In this document: positions 16,672 through 24,717 of the stretch, piece by piece
Numbering within the stretch: the stretch's first letter is position 1
Layout: each line of letters starts with the position of its first letter
NCBI GenBank assembly: GCA_036337945.1
Contig: JAYZDF010000088.1
Span: 1-58,946 of the forward strand
Source: JAYZDF01 sp036337945
GTDB taxonomy: Bacteria > Myxococcota > Kuafuiibacteriia > Kuafuiibacteriales > Kuafuiibacteriaceae
Reading direction: 5' to 3'
Length of the DNA stretch: 58,946 nt
Position numbers and translations under genes: made by a program
Notes under the pieces: generated by a model
The model's input: the letters and a program-made list of their open reading frames with translations, nothing else
Database searches by the model: none
What the model was told of the DNA's origin: nothing

Positions 16672-17901
16672 CTAATTTGGTTCGCAAGAACCATTACTGT
16701 CACACCGAGCACCTTGCACTCTACAATCTTCGTCCCGGCTACATACCGGGCCATCATTCTTGAATTCACATACAAAATTCTTACGGTCACGGCATTTGGC
16801 GTCATTCCATTTCCTAGGTCCACGAAAATTACCTTCGGCGCAATCTTCGCCGCCTCCCCAGTCGTTGGGTTCATTATTCGCCCAGGATGAGGAATAAGTA
16901 AGGGTGCTTCCATTAGTCCAGGCCCAGAGCCCTTCTTCCGACCGATCAGATAGTGCCATCCAAAAAGTCTGATTTGTCCATTCACGAACGGTATCGCTGA
17001 CTTCGTCACTTTCTTCTTGTGTCTCAAAAACAACCAAGCGCCCGCCCAAACTTGCACAGGCTTTTCGAGAATTTTCCCAGTTTTGTTTATCGTCCAAACA
17101 AATCAAATATCCATGCACCGGTATACAATTGCCGAGAGCGACATCGGCCCCTTCAATCTCCTGAGTCGATCGAGGTAAAAGCTTGTACTCGCCATTGTCG
17201 TAATGCAAGAGGGCTGTCAAAGCTTCAAAGCGGGTTCCTGGTTCTAACCAACTAAAATCAAACTCAACGAAAGTATCCTTAACTACAATGGCGTCATCGA
17301 CCACAATTTCGCCCCTTGCGGCTCTAGTAGAAGTCACAACCAAATTTTCTAACCGTACCAAGACTCCTTCATACATTTCAGCTGAATCCGGATAACGTAA
17401 ATTCTGACGACCTAAAGCGACCGCCAAGGCAGCTGTACTGGTTCCGGTTTTATTCATAGGTGCGTCTGCCACTAGCGTAATTTGAGTGAGTGTCTTTGTT
17501 GTGTCTGCTTGGTGTGAGAGATCCCAGGAGAATTCTTCAACCGTCCCCTCTACGTCAATCAAATCTCCTATCGCTAGGCTCTCTGAAAGAGGAGCCGTAA
17601 GTCGAACATATAGACCGCTGTAGGGACGGTTTGTTCCATCGGCGATAAAGAATCCGTCTTCAGTAACTTGAGAGGTCACAATCACACTTTGGAGTTTATA
17701 CGTTCTGTCGAGTTCAACTAAGCCTTGTTGGATTTCCCAGATACCTGGTTGTAAGGTGGTGCCGGCATCATAATCTGCCGCAGGGTTAGGCTGATAAACA
17801 CCGCTGTCGACGCCAGTTGCTCCACTCATCGCCGGCGGAAGCGTGATGGTCTCTTGGCTACAGGCCAAGGGCGCAACAACCAAAACCAGGAGGGCAACCA
17901 T
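16672..17901 (-). CDS. Alternative reading: separate C-type lectin lipoprotein
   Basis: If translation can begin at the internal ATG 17901, the product is a 409-residue lipoprotein: signal peptide of 14 residues ending in the lipobox APLAC, a DAG-containing linker, an OB-fold-like segment (about 45-150: SVIVTSQVTEDGFFIAD, GDLIDVEGTV), a second beta-rich part with VRLENLVVTS, then a C-type lectin domain (about 265-385) with WxNNEPNDW (EPN, mannose-type in animal lectins) and KWNDAKC, and a final short Cys module (CSRDEDCRVQGARC). A complete lipoprotein signal at an internal position argues that this was once, or still is, a separate gene. The nearest AGGAG is about 22 bases upstream, too far for good initiation. 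Confidence 0.4.
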   Translation of the reverse strand: MVALLVLVVAPLACSQETITLPPAMSGATGVDSGVYQPNPAADYDAGTTLQPGIWEIQQGLVELDRTYKLQSVIVTSQVTEDGFFIADGTNRPYSGLYVRLTAPLSESLAIGDLIDVEGTVEEFSWDLSHQADTTKTLTQITLVADAPMNKTGTSTAALAVALGRQNLRYPDSAEMYEGVLVRLENLVVTSTRAARGEIVVDDAIVVKDTFVEFDFSWLEPGTRFEALTALLHYDNGEYKLLPRSTQEIEGADVALGNCIPVHGYLICLDDKQNWENSRKACASLGGRLVVFETQEESDEVSDTVREWTNQTFWMALSDRSEEGLWAWTNGSTLTYSSSWANNEPNDWGGGEDCAEGNFRGPRKWNDAKCRDRKNFVCEFKNDGPVCSRDEDCRVQGARCDSNGSCEPN

Positions 17902-19866
17902 CGGCTTTGGCGAAGCGACAGCTCTCCTGCGGTACAGAAGGCCAAAGAGTAACAGTAAGGACAGGAAAGAGGATGGTGGTTCATTATGTTTCTCGATGGC
18001 ACAAGAGCAGCTCCAGCTGGACTTTTGTTCGGGTTCGGATATCGATGTTCGTGACGAAGCAGGAGTCGACGTCGAAGAATCAACGAAACAGTTTTCATTG
18101 ACGACACCGTCACAATTTTCATCGATCATTTCAGCATCACAGACCTCCTCGGCCCCTGGATAAATATAAGGATTATTCGGACCGCAGTCGTCTCGATCGC
18201 AGGAACCGTCTTGATCTTGGTCTACGCACTCAACACTACAGATGCCCACCGTTAACGAAAGTGATGCGTCGTAAATGGGGCTGCAAGGCGAATAATGAAT
18301 ATCACAATCGGAGCCGACCGCGCAGACTTCTCGGCAAACAAAACCACTGCCATCGTCTAGACACAAAGCGCCATCTACGCAGGATACTTCTTTGGGATCA
18401 CAGGCTTGGCCTATAGGAATTTCGCTTGAAGAAAGGCAATAGGTCGCAATCCACGGGGCAGCAACGCATGCCGTATCCTCGCCGCAATTACCGCCACTCA
18501 GGCGGCATTTTTCATCGGGCATACATTCGAGGAGTTCGAGGCGGCATTTTTGTGAAACACACTCGGCAGACTCATCATCAGTCATGAAGTCGGTGCACTT
18601 TTCGATACGACATACATCGACATCGTCCAATAAGCTCTGCGCAGATAGAGTTCCTTCAAAGTAACAAGTGTCCAAGCAGTTTAGGTCTCTTTCGTCACAA
18701 CGTTCGATACATCGGTGCAAACCACCACAAGATTGCTGTCCCGTCACCGCTTCAATCCCCGCCTCACAACCGTAGATTTGGCGACGGCAATTTTGTTCCA
18801 CACAGGTCCGCCCGCCATTGGGGCAATTTTCGCGGGCACATTCCGAGACCTCTCGATATAAATATGACGCCGTCGGCGTCGCACGAAGAAAACACAAAAC
18901 GCTGCATGCGTATTCGCGGCATAACCCCAAACATTCCGTAATGCCCTGGCATTCAGGTTGCCCGCACTGGGCGTTGTCACAGACGCCTTTTTCGTCACAA
19001 ACTCCGTCGCACTGACAGATCTCAGGAGTATCTAAACAGCCGTTACCGTTGCCCATCGTTACGTCAATCCACGTCTGGTGGGCGTCAGTTCGAATCTGAG
19101 TTGAAAAATTCAGGCATTTCTCGTCGCCAAAAACAGTGCTGTTCACACCAATAATCTCGAAGTGGTCTTCGACCCAAAGCAAGCCGGGCCCACCCGAATC
19201 ACCGAAACAAACTCCGCCCCCTTCCTGTTCCGTTACATAGATACTCGGCGCGGTTCGATGCAGAGTAGCATCAACCGAACGCTTTCGGCCGCCGCCGCCG
19301 CCCTCTGGGTTATCCACGCCGAATCCAACGTAAAACAGAGGTGAATTGATACGCTCATCAAGGTCTTCTCGATTGAATGGGAGTGGGTCAATATCGTTTA
19401 CCTCCTCAGCAAGTTCGAAGAGCGCGATATCATTCGGACGATCTCCGCCGGGCTCATAGTAGTCCGGGTGAACAAAAATTCGGCTCGCGGGGACACGGCG
19501 ACCACTCTCTTTATCATTCGCATTGTTACCGATGTAAAAGTGTAAATGGTAGGTATCTGAGGGGGGAGCGTCACGGGGCGTTCGTTGGATTACGCCTTCG
19601 ATACAATGGGCGGCCGTGAGAACCCAGCGCGGTGCGATCAGACTGCCTGTACAGCTCGTACTCGATGGATCTTGCCCGGGGACTGCGATAACTAGACCAC
19701 CCACTGCAGGGAAGCCTTCCTCATCACTACCATTTACAATCGCCTGCGAGGCGCTTTTCGTCGCTGGGTCTGAATAATGAGATACACCATCACAAGCGAT
19801 GAGGCCCACTAAGATTAAGCCGTATCGAAAGGCCTTCACCCCTCTACTAAGCCCGGAAGACCACAA
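16672..19866 (-). CDS. Trypsin-like protease with MYXO-CTERM-like tail, read through into OB-fold/C-type lectin lipoprotein
   Basis: One open frame of 1064 codons. TTG 19866 is preferred as start: GGAGG lies nine bases upstream and it gives a signal peptide with lipobox VGLIAC (Cys25). Then a chymotrypsin-fold serine protease (IVNGS activation site, His in TAAHC, Asp in NDIAL, Ser in GDSGGP), several Cys-rich modules, a MopE-type calcium/metal motif (DQDQDGSCDRDDCGPN...EEVCD...DENCDGVVNENC), a Ser/Thr linker and a CSC-hydrophobic-RRR tail (18009-17923) of the kind that normally ends such proteins. Here there is no stop: seven codons later the frame meets a second lipoprotein signal peptide (MVALLVLVVAPLAC), an OB-fold-like region and a C-type lectin domain with EPN and WND calcium motifs. 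Either a true fusion or two genes whose separating stop was lost. Confidence 0.8.
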   Translation of the reverse strand: MWSSGLSRGVKAFRYGLILVGLIACDGVSHYSDPATKSASQAIVNGSDEEGFPAVGGLVIAVPGQDPSSTSCTGSLIAPRWVLTAAHCIEGVIQRTPRDAPPSDTYHLHFYIGNNANDKESGRRVPASRIFVHPDYYEPGGDRPNDIALFELAEEVNDIDPLPFNREDLDERINSPLFYVGFGVDNPEGGGGGRKRSVDATLHRTAPSIYVTEQEGGGVCFGDSGGPGLLWVEDHFEIIGVNSTVFGDEKCLNFSTQIRTDAHQTWIDVTMGNGNGCLDTPEICQCDGVCDEKGVCDNAQCGQPECQGITECLGLCREYACSVLCFLRATPTASYLYREVSECARENCPNGGRTCVEQNCRRQIYGCEAGIEAVTGQQSCGGLHRCIERCDERDLNCLDTCYFEGTLSAQSLLDDVDVCRIEKCTDFMTDDESAECVSQKCRLELLECMPDEKCRLSGGNCGEDTACVAAPWIATYCLSSSEIPIGQACDPKEVSCVDGALCLDDGSGFVCREVCAVGSDCDIHYSPCSPIYDASLSLTVGICSVECVDQDQDGSCDRDDCGPNNPYIYPGAEEVCDAEMIDENCDGVVNENCFVDSSTSTPASSRTSISEPEQKSSWSCSCAIEKHNEPPSSFLSLLLLFGLLYRRRAVASPKPMVALLVLVVAPLACSQETITLPPAMSGATGVDSGVYQPNPAADYDAGTTLQPGIWEIQQGLVELDRTYKLQSVIVTSQVTEDGFFIADGTNRPYSGLYVRLTAPLSESLAIGDLIDVEGTVEEFSWDLSHQADTTKTLTQITLVADAPMNKTGTSTAALAVALGRQNLRYPDSAEMYEGVLVRLENLVVTSTRAARGEIVVDDAIVVKDTFVEFDFSWLEPGTRFEALTALLHYDNGEYKLLPRSTQEIEGADVALGNCIPVHGYLICLDDKQNWENSRKACASLGGRLVVFETQEESDEVSDTVREWTNQTFWMALSDRSEEGLWAWTNGSTLTYSSSWANNEPNDWGGGEDCAEGNFRGPRKWNDAKCRDRKNFVCEFKNDGPVCSRDEDCRVQGARCDSNGSCEPN

Positions 19867-20097
19867 ATGCACAAGCCTCCGCTTGTCGGTTGATGAAAGC
19901 CCGAGGGTTACATTGGTGCCTTCGCAGACATACCTTGAAGTTATTAATAACGAGAACTCAAACCGGCCCACGAAGTCTCAACTAAAGTCTAATGAAAACA
20001 TCATTTGCGATGCGTCTTCAGGCGTTATTTGTTTTCCTCTGTCCTGAAAGACCAAAAATATTAGACACTTGAACATTGAGCTGCGTTAATCATCTCC

Positions 20098-20871
20098 CTA
20101 CTCCATCTCAAAGCTTACTCTTACTTCCGCTGAAATCGATATCTGGCCTAAGGCTAAGCCATCAGAGTCCGCCCCCGACGACTGAAGGCTGACTCGATTC
20201 TGCACCGTATTATTCGTCATCGACCGAGACCCTCCCCAGCGATTCTCAGTGAGATTGATTGATATCGGTTTTAGCAGTTTCATTCCTAGTGCATCCGCGG
20301 CAGCCTTCGCTTTATCTTTCGCAGCGATTGTCGCGAGTTTCCGAGCCTCATCTCGATGTTTTCGGAGTTCCGTCGAGACAAATTGAACACCGTTGATCCG
20401 AGTGACTCCCATTTCGAAAGCCTTGCGTATCACTGTCTCATATTTACTTGGGTCGACAAGGCGCACTTGGATACTTTTGGTGACCGTATAGAATCTCACT
20501 TTAAGAGGGTCACAATCCGCGGAATTGCGCTGCTGACCAGAGCAGTAGTAATACTCAGGCGACACCCGATGATGATCGGTTTGCACGTACTGCGATTTTA
20601 CCTTCAATTGCTTTCGCAAAAACCGCAGGTACTGTTTTACGACTGCGTCATTTTCATTTTGCGTTTTCAGCAAATTTTCACCTCGGTTTGAGGCCGTGAG
20701 CGATACGATGACAGTGTCTGGGACAACCTTAACTTCAGCAGAACCCGTCACAGAAACGGTCCTCTGAGGAATCTGGGCCATAGACGGAACAGCGAAAGCC
20801 GAAAGCACGAATGCAAGGAACAGACTTGAGATTTTGGAAATACTAACGCGATGTAAGGTTGAAGGCTTCAT
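20098..20871 (-). CDS. SIMPL-domain (DUF541) periplasmic protein
   Basis: A 257-residue exported protein; signal peptide cleaved after SMAQ (about residue 33). The SIMPL/DUF541 domain is recognised by TVSVTGSAEVKVVPDTVIVSLTA at the mature N-terminus, the TKSIQVRLVD strand, the helix DEARKLATIAAKDKAKAAADALG, and ISISAEVRVSFEM at the C-terminus. Family knowledge: E. coli YggE of this family lowers oxidative stress, mechanism unknown. It carries an insert with two Cys (YYYCSGQQRNSADC) that could form a disulfide. ATG 20871. Divergent from the GYD gene. Confidence 0.88.
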   Translation of the reverse strand: MKPSTLHRVSISKISSLFLAFVLSAFAVPSMAQIPQRTVSVTGSAEVKVVPDTVIVSLTASNRGENLLKTQNENDAVVKQYLRFLRKQLKVKSQYVQTDHHRVSPEYYYCSGQQRNSADCDPLKVRFYTVTKSIQVRLVDPSKYETVIRKAFEMGVTRINGVQFVSTELRKHRDEARKLATIAAKDKAKAAADALGMKLLKPISINLTENRWGGSRSMTNNTVQNRVSLQSSGADSDGLALGQISISAEVRVSFEME

Positions 20872-21157
20872 GGCTAAACTGTATCACTATCGAAGAGCGC
20901 GACTAAGCTTTCTTGAATGCGGTTGCACCGACGAAAAGTTATAATATCGAACGGCCTCAGCATCACAATTGCCCATCCAGGCACCGCAGACGAGGTGAGT
21001 TTAAGTCTAAGCTCTTCAGGCTTGTTCCCGGTCAGCCAATATCTCCAAATAAATACGGAGACTTATAGGCGTTCTTTCACAGACGAAGTATATTTGATAC
21101 TTCGCCCTCACCGAGCTTGCCTCTCGTAAGAATCAAAGACTAGACTCGCGTCATATT

Positions 21158-21550
21158 ATGCCAATCTGGATTCGACTCATCAAATTCACCCCCGAAGGTC
21201 TAGACATCGTAAAAAAGGATCAAGCCGCAATTCTAGCGGGAATCAGCCAGCTTATTGAAGAGCACGGAGGTAAACTTCGGATTGCTTTCGCATCGCTCGC
21301 TCCTTTTGATGCGCTCTCAATCATTGAATGCGAAGATGAGGAGCAGCTCCAAAAAATTGATGCCGCAGTGGCGAAGCAAGGGCTCTACACGGTGCAGAAT
21401 TTTTCAGCGATTCCGATTTCAGACTTTATAAGCACGATTACTTCGTCACCTATGTTTTGGGAGGCCTGGCTGAAAGCGAGAGAGCAAATCAATGATCCTG
21501 TAAAAATGCCAGAAACGGCTATCCCGCCCAAGCATAAGCTGAAGAAGTAA
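21158..21550 (+). CDS. GYD-domain protein
   Basis: A 130-residue soluble protein of the GYD family: MPIWIRLIKFTPEGLDIVKK, then GGKLRIAFASLAPFDALSIIECEDEEQ, in which the usual G-x-Y-D motif appears as LAPFDAL. The fold is a ferredoxin-like alpha/beta plait; the family has no agreed function. The last 45 residues extend beyond the domain with a helical, Lys-rich tail. ATG 21158; no strong ribosome site. Convergent with the next lipoprotein gene, 36 bases apart, where a 12-bp palindrome CGCTGTACAGCG sits (21567-21578). Confidence 0.75.
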   Translation: MPIWIRLIKFTPEGLDIVKKDQAAILAGISQLIEEHGGKLRIAFASLAPFDALSIIECEDEEQLQKIDAAVAKQGLYTVQNFSAIPISDFISTITSSPMFWEAWLKAREQINDPVKMPETAIPPKHKLKK

Positions 21551-21586
21551 CCGCAATTCAACTTGTCGCTGTACAGCGGAGAGCTC

Positions 21587-23521
21587 CTACTCGTTGCTGT
21601 TCGTCCATGGCTCCGCACCGCTTCGAGCGCGAGCGTGAATCCGCATCAATGCATTTTGGTAACTTATAGATTTACAATAGGTGTGCCCTGCCGCTTCTCC
21701 CCAAATTGTTTGATCTAAATTAGCTCGAAAAGTCGGCGAACGAACATTGATACTGCGACTGGTTGTTCCAGGTGACACTTGAACAAAGCTTCGTTCGTCC
21801 ACCATGAAATCTGAAGCAGTTTCAAACACGATATCTGGCTGAAAATCCACAGTCCAAGTTGCGGCTTCGGACCTTATGTCCTCATCAACAACACTAAGCG
21901 CCCATTCATACGCCGTAAGGCTTTGTAGATGACAGCCCTGTGGATTTTTCGAGGGAGCCGCCACCTCAGTCCCAAGCGCATCAACGATAGCATCCTGTGA
22001 ATTTACCTTACAAAACAACTCGCCATCTAACACAGGAGGCGCACTAACGTCTTTTGGATTAGGAATTTGCTTTATGTACTGAAATACTTGCAGGCGAGGC
22101 GTATTGGTCGCGGTCACAGAGGGCGAACTTCTATCCAAAGACGAAAACTCCCGAAAACTCTCGCGGTGAACCAACGTAATCTCAGACCTAGGTAATTCAA
22201 GCTCCGAAAAACCGGCGACGAGTTGTTGTAATTCAAGGCAGCCCGAGGCTTGCTCTAACACGGCGGCCGACTCAAACTCAGAATGTATTGAGTCCGCGCC
22301 ACCGGCCTCGATGCGAGCAAGGAGATGAAGAGTGGCTCCTACTACCAAATCCGACTGCTGCTTTTGATCGATGAGCTCAGCTGCATCATCGCCATCGAGC
22401 AAACCAGCCCAGGTAAAGTAAGAATGATTCCCTCCCCGAATCGGCGCAGCAATGGTTTCACGGGGTAGCACGGCGAGTGATTCGGTAATTTGTTCCGGAG
22501 TCGACCTCGGGTCTGAAGTCCCGTACACGGTGAGTCCTTTTATATCTATCTGAGAAAGGTCTGTTCTATCATCTGGATAACTTGCCCAAAGTGCAATCCC
22601 GTCAACCGCATCCGGATTTGTACTCACGAACTTCGCTGCCGCAACCCCACCCAGGGAGTGACCGGCGATGACCCAACTGGTGATCGTCGGATTTTCGTCG
22701 ATGACATCTTTTGCTCGTTCAACTCCGTTTACTGCGAGATTCGAGGGCATCGGAACTAGTGCAACAAGGTATCCTGCTCGAGCGATTTCCTTAGCCGCAA
22801 CGCCATACGCCCGTGGGTCAACGCCACCGCCGGGATAAATAATGACGCCTCTTTTCGCAGTCACAGCTTTCGGAGTGAACATGAACGCTTCTTTGTCAGA
22901 GGCCAGCTTTGCAACACAGGCTTGGTCCTGACAACGAGGTGACACTTGCACCAAAGTGTCAGACTCCATAGCGCGAAGAGCCTCTGGTTGGAGCACTCCA
23001 TTTTCAGGCCCTAAAGGCATCATCGACTCCCCGTTATCGCAAGGACCTTCGGGAAGAGCGAGGAACGACCCTTGTGCAAATCCTTCACAGGCAGCGAGCA
23101 AGGTCTTACACAGTGAGCTGTCACCACCTAACAACGTGAAGTATTCCTCGTCTGCACCGGACTCAACCAAACAGACTCCGGTCGCGGTCGGAAAATTGCA
23201 CTTTCCATTCATCCGAAGAGAGCCTTGCTCGCCTGCGAACACAGTTGCGCAATCCTCGCGGGCGGAAAGCTCTGTCCAGCCCTTCCCTGTGTACTGCTTG
23301 CATTCTCTTTGCATCGAAAAAGGGTTCACATAATCACAGGCACCCAGTCCGGGGCCTGGAAGACCTTCAGGGAGTTTCAGTCCGGGTGGTGCGGGGACCC
23401 GTTCCAGAGTAATCATCGGAGTTTCCGGAGGCCCTTCCGAACCCTCCGCACCCGAGGGATTGTCTGAGCAGCTAAGTAACATTCCTAAGCAGAGACCGAC
23501 AGAGAACGAAGGGCTTTTCAT
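21587..23521 (-). CDS. Alpha/beta-hydrolase lipoprotein
   Basis: A 644-residue lipoprotein; lipobox MLLSCSDN (Cys18), followed by a Gly/Glu/Pro-rich linker. A Cys-rich N-terminal region (about 60-185) precedes an alpha/beta-hydrolase domain: GVIIYPGGGVDPRAYG (oxyanion region), VALVPMPSNLAV, nucleophile elbow GHSLGG, VYGTSDPRSTPE (acid) and GGNHSYFTW (catalytic His). This matches the dienelactone-hydrolase/'alpha/beta hydrolase 5' type. About 260 further residues at the C-terminus are unrecognised. Substrate unknown. It lies just upstream (in the direction of reading, downstream) of another esterase-like lipoprotein gene on the same strand, 88 bases away. Confidence 0.82.
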   Translation of the reverse strand: MKSPSFSVGLCLGMLLSCSDNPSGAEGSEGPPETPMITLERVPAPPGLKLPEGLPGPGLGACDYVNPFSMQRECKQYTGKGWTELSAREDCATVFAGEQGSLRMNGKCNFPTATGVCLVESGADEEYFTLLGGDSSLCKTLLAACEGFAQGSFLALPEGPCDNGESMMPLGPENGVLQPEALRAMESDTLVQVSPRCQDQACVAKLASDKEAFMFTPKAVTAKRGVIIYPGGGVDPRAYGVAAKEIARAGYLVALVPMPSNLAVNGVERAKDVIDENPTITSWVIAGHSLGGVAAAKFVSTNPDAVDGIALWASYPDDRTDLSQIDIKGLTVYGTSDPRSTPEQITESLAVLPRETIAAPIRGGNHSYFTWAGLLDGDDAAELIDQKQQSDLVVGATLHLLARIEAGGADSIHSEFESAAVLEQASGCLELQQLVAGFSELELPRSEITLVHRESFREFSSLDRSSPSVTATNTPRLQVFQYIKQIPNPKDVSAPPVLDGELFCKVNSQDAIVDALGTEVAAPSKNPQGCHLQSLTAYEWALSVVDEDIRSEAATWTVDFQPDIVFETASDFMVDERSFVQVSPGTTSRSINVRSPTFRANLDQTIWGEAAGHTYCKSISYQNALMRIHARARSGAEPWTNSNE

Positions 23522-23609
23522 AGTTTTCCGGGCTATCGTGCTGCTGCTTACCCTGTCAAGAAGTACAACTTTTAACTACTCACTATTGGCCTATAAAATC
23601 GCTCAATCA

Positions 23610-24665
23610 CTATTTTTGATATTGAAATAACCAGTTAAGGACCCCGTCGCGAAACGAGCTCGAAAGGCCTGGTGTATGAGTACCATTTCGAATTCGCCAT
23701 AACGAAACTCCAAACTCAGGTCGACAGCCCTGAATATAATCTAAGACTTCTGTTTCATCGCCTCGGACCCTTCCATCAAGGTCGAAACTCGGTTGAATCT
23801 CGGACTCAGAAACATCACAGCCCGCCCGAGTCGCCCATCGCTCCACCGTCTCTTGAGCGCCAGGGTACGCATAGCCATTCATATTCAAGCCAAAGTACGG
23901 GACGATCGTGTCGCGATCGCCGTGAATCTGTAACACACTCACCGGCTCAGAAGCATTACAATCAGCTTCGTTGAGAAAGGTAGATCCAGCAAGAGAGACA
24001 ATAGCGGTGATTTGGTCTGCATGGTCGCAAGCCATTCGGTAAGACATAAAGCCGCCGTTTGAGTAGCCGATTAGATAGACCCGTGAGGCATCTACCGAAA
24101 AGCGTGCTTTCGCTTCATCAATCAAACCGAGCAAATAGCTCACATCATCCACAGAACTACGATAAAAATTACAGCAAGCATTGGGAATAGCGTTCCAAAA
24201 CCTGTGGCTCTCAAATGACGCCTCTATGGTTCCATTGGGCCGAACTAAAAAAAACTGACGACTATCTACTCGGCTTGCCATTCGAAAATAGGATTCTTGT
24301 ACGTCCGCATTCATCGTGTAGCCGTGCAACTGCAAAATGATGGGTAATGCTCTCTGGCCATCGTAATCTTTTGGAATATGCATAATTGCTGGACGTCCAG
24401 GCCCGCCAAGCGTGACTTCACGAGGATATCCTAGACCTGCGTCAACATCGTTAGCATCCATACCCCTTCGCCCTGAATCCTGGTCGACCCTAGCGTCGGG
24501 ATACTGCGGAGCATCGATGAATCCAGAATCAAAAAGAGCTCCGACCTCTGGTAAATTTGCTAGACCAGAGTCAACTAGGGAGGGCTGAAGCAGCATCCTT
24601 TTCGGTGTTTCATCACATGCAGCAAGCAGGCAAAGGAGAAGTATGGGCCCTGGCCGAAACACCAA
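23610..24665 (-). CDS. Feruloyl-esterase/PHB-depolymerase-like lipoprotein
   Basis: A 351-residue lipoprotein; hydrophobic signal with lipobox LLAAC (Cys16), then a linker with VDSG, FDSG and VDAG. The catalytic domain is of the esterase/PHB-depolymerase type: LPIILQLHGYT (oxyanion), NACCNFYRSSVDDVSYL (typical CC-x-D/V motif), nucleophile GYSNGG, HGDRDTIVPYFG (acid) and NGTHTPG (His). Family members cleave feruloyl, acetyl-xylan or short-chain ester bonds. The start is TTG 24665 or GTG 24662; no clear ribosome site. Only 52 bases separate it from nadA upstream, so it may be in the nadA transcript. Confidence 0.85.
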   Translation of the reverse strand: MVFRPGPILLLCLLAACDETPKRMLLQPSLVDSGLANLPEVGALFDSGFIDAPQYPDARVDQDSGRRGMDANDVDAGLGYPREVTLGGPGRPAIMHIPKDYDGQRALPIILQLHGYTMNADVQESYFRMASRVDSRQFFLVRPNGTIEASFESHRFWNAIPNACCNFYRSSVDDVSYLLGLIDEAKARFSVDASRVYLIGYSNGGFMSYRMACDHADQITAIVSLAGSTFLNEADCNASEPVSVLQIHGDRDTIVPYFGLNMNGYAYPGAQETVERWATRAGCDVSESEIQPSFDLDGRVRGDETEVLDYIQGCRPEFGVSLWRIRNGTHTPGLSSSFRDGVLNWLFQYQK

Positions 24666-24717
24666 GTCATATTATCAGTCTCAGCGAAAAGAGCCAATGG
24701 TTGAAACTCCAGTGCGG

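Noticed and set aside
19070..19110. tRNA-like GTTCGAATC sequence
   Set aside because: No cloverleaf can be drawn around it and it lies in the protease catalytic domain.
21567..21578. 12-bp palindrome CGCTGTACAGCG as operator or terminator
   Set aside because: It lies between convergent genes, has no loop and no T tract; single occurrence noticed.
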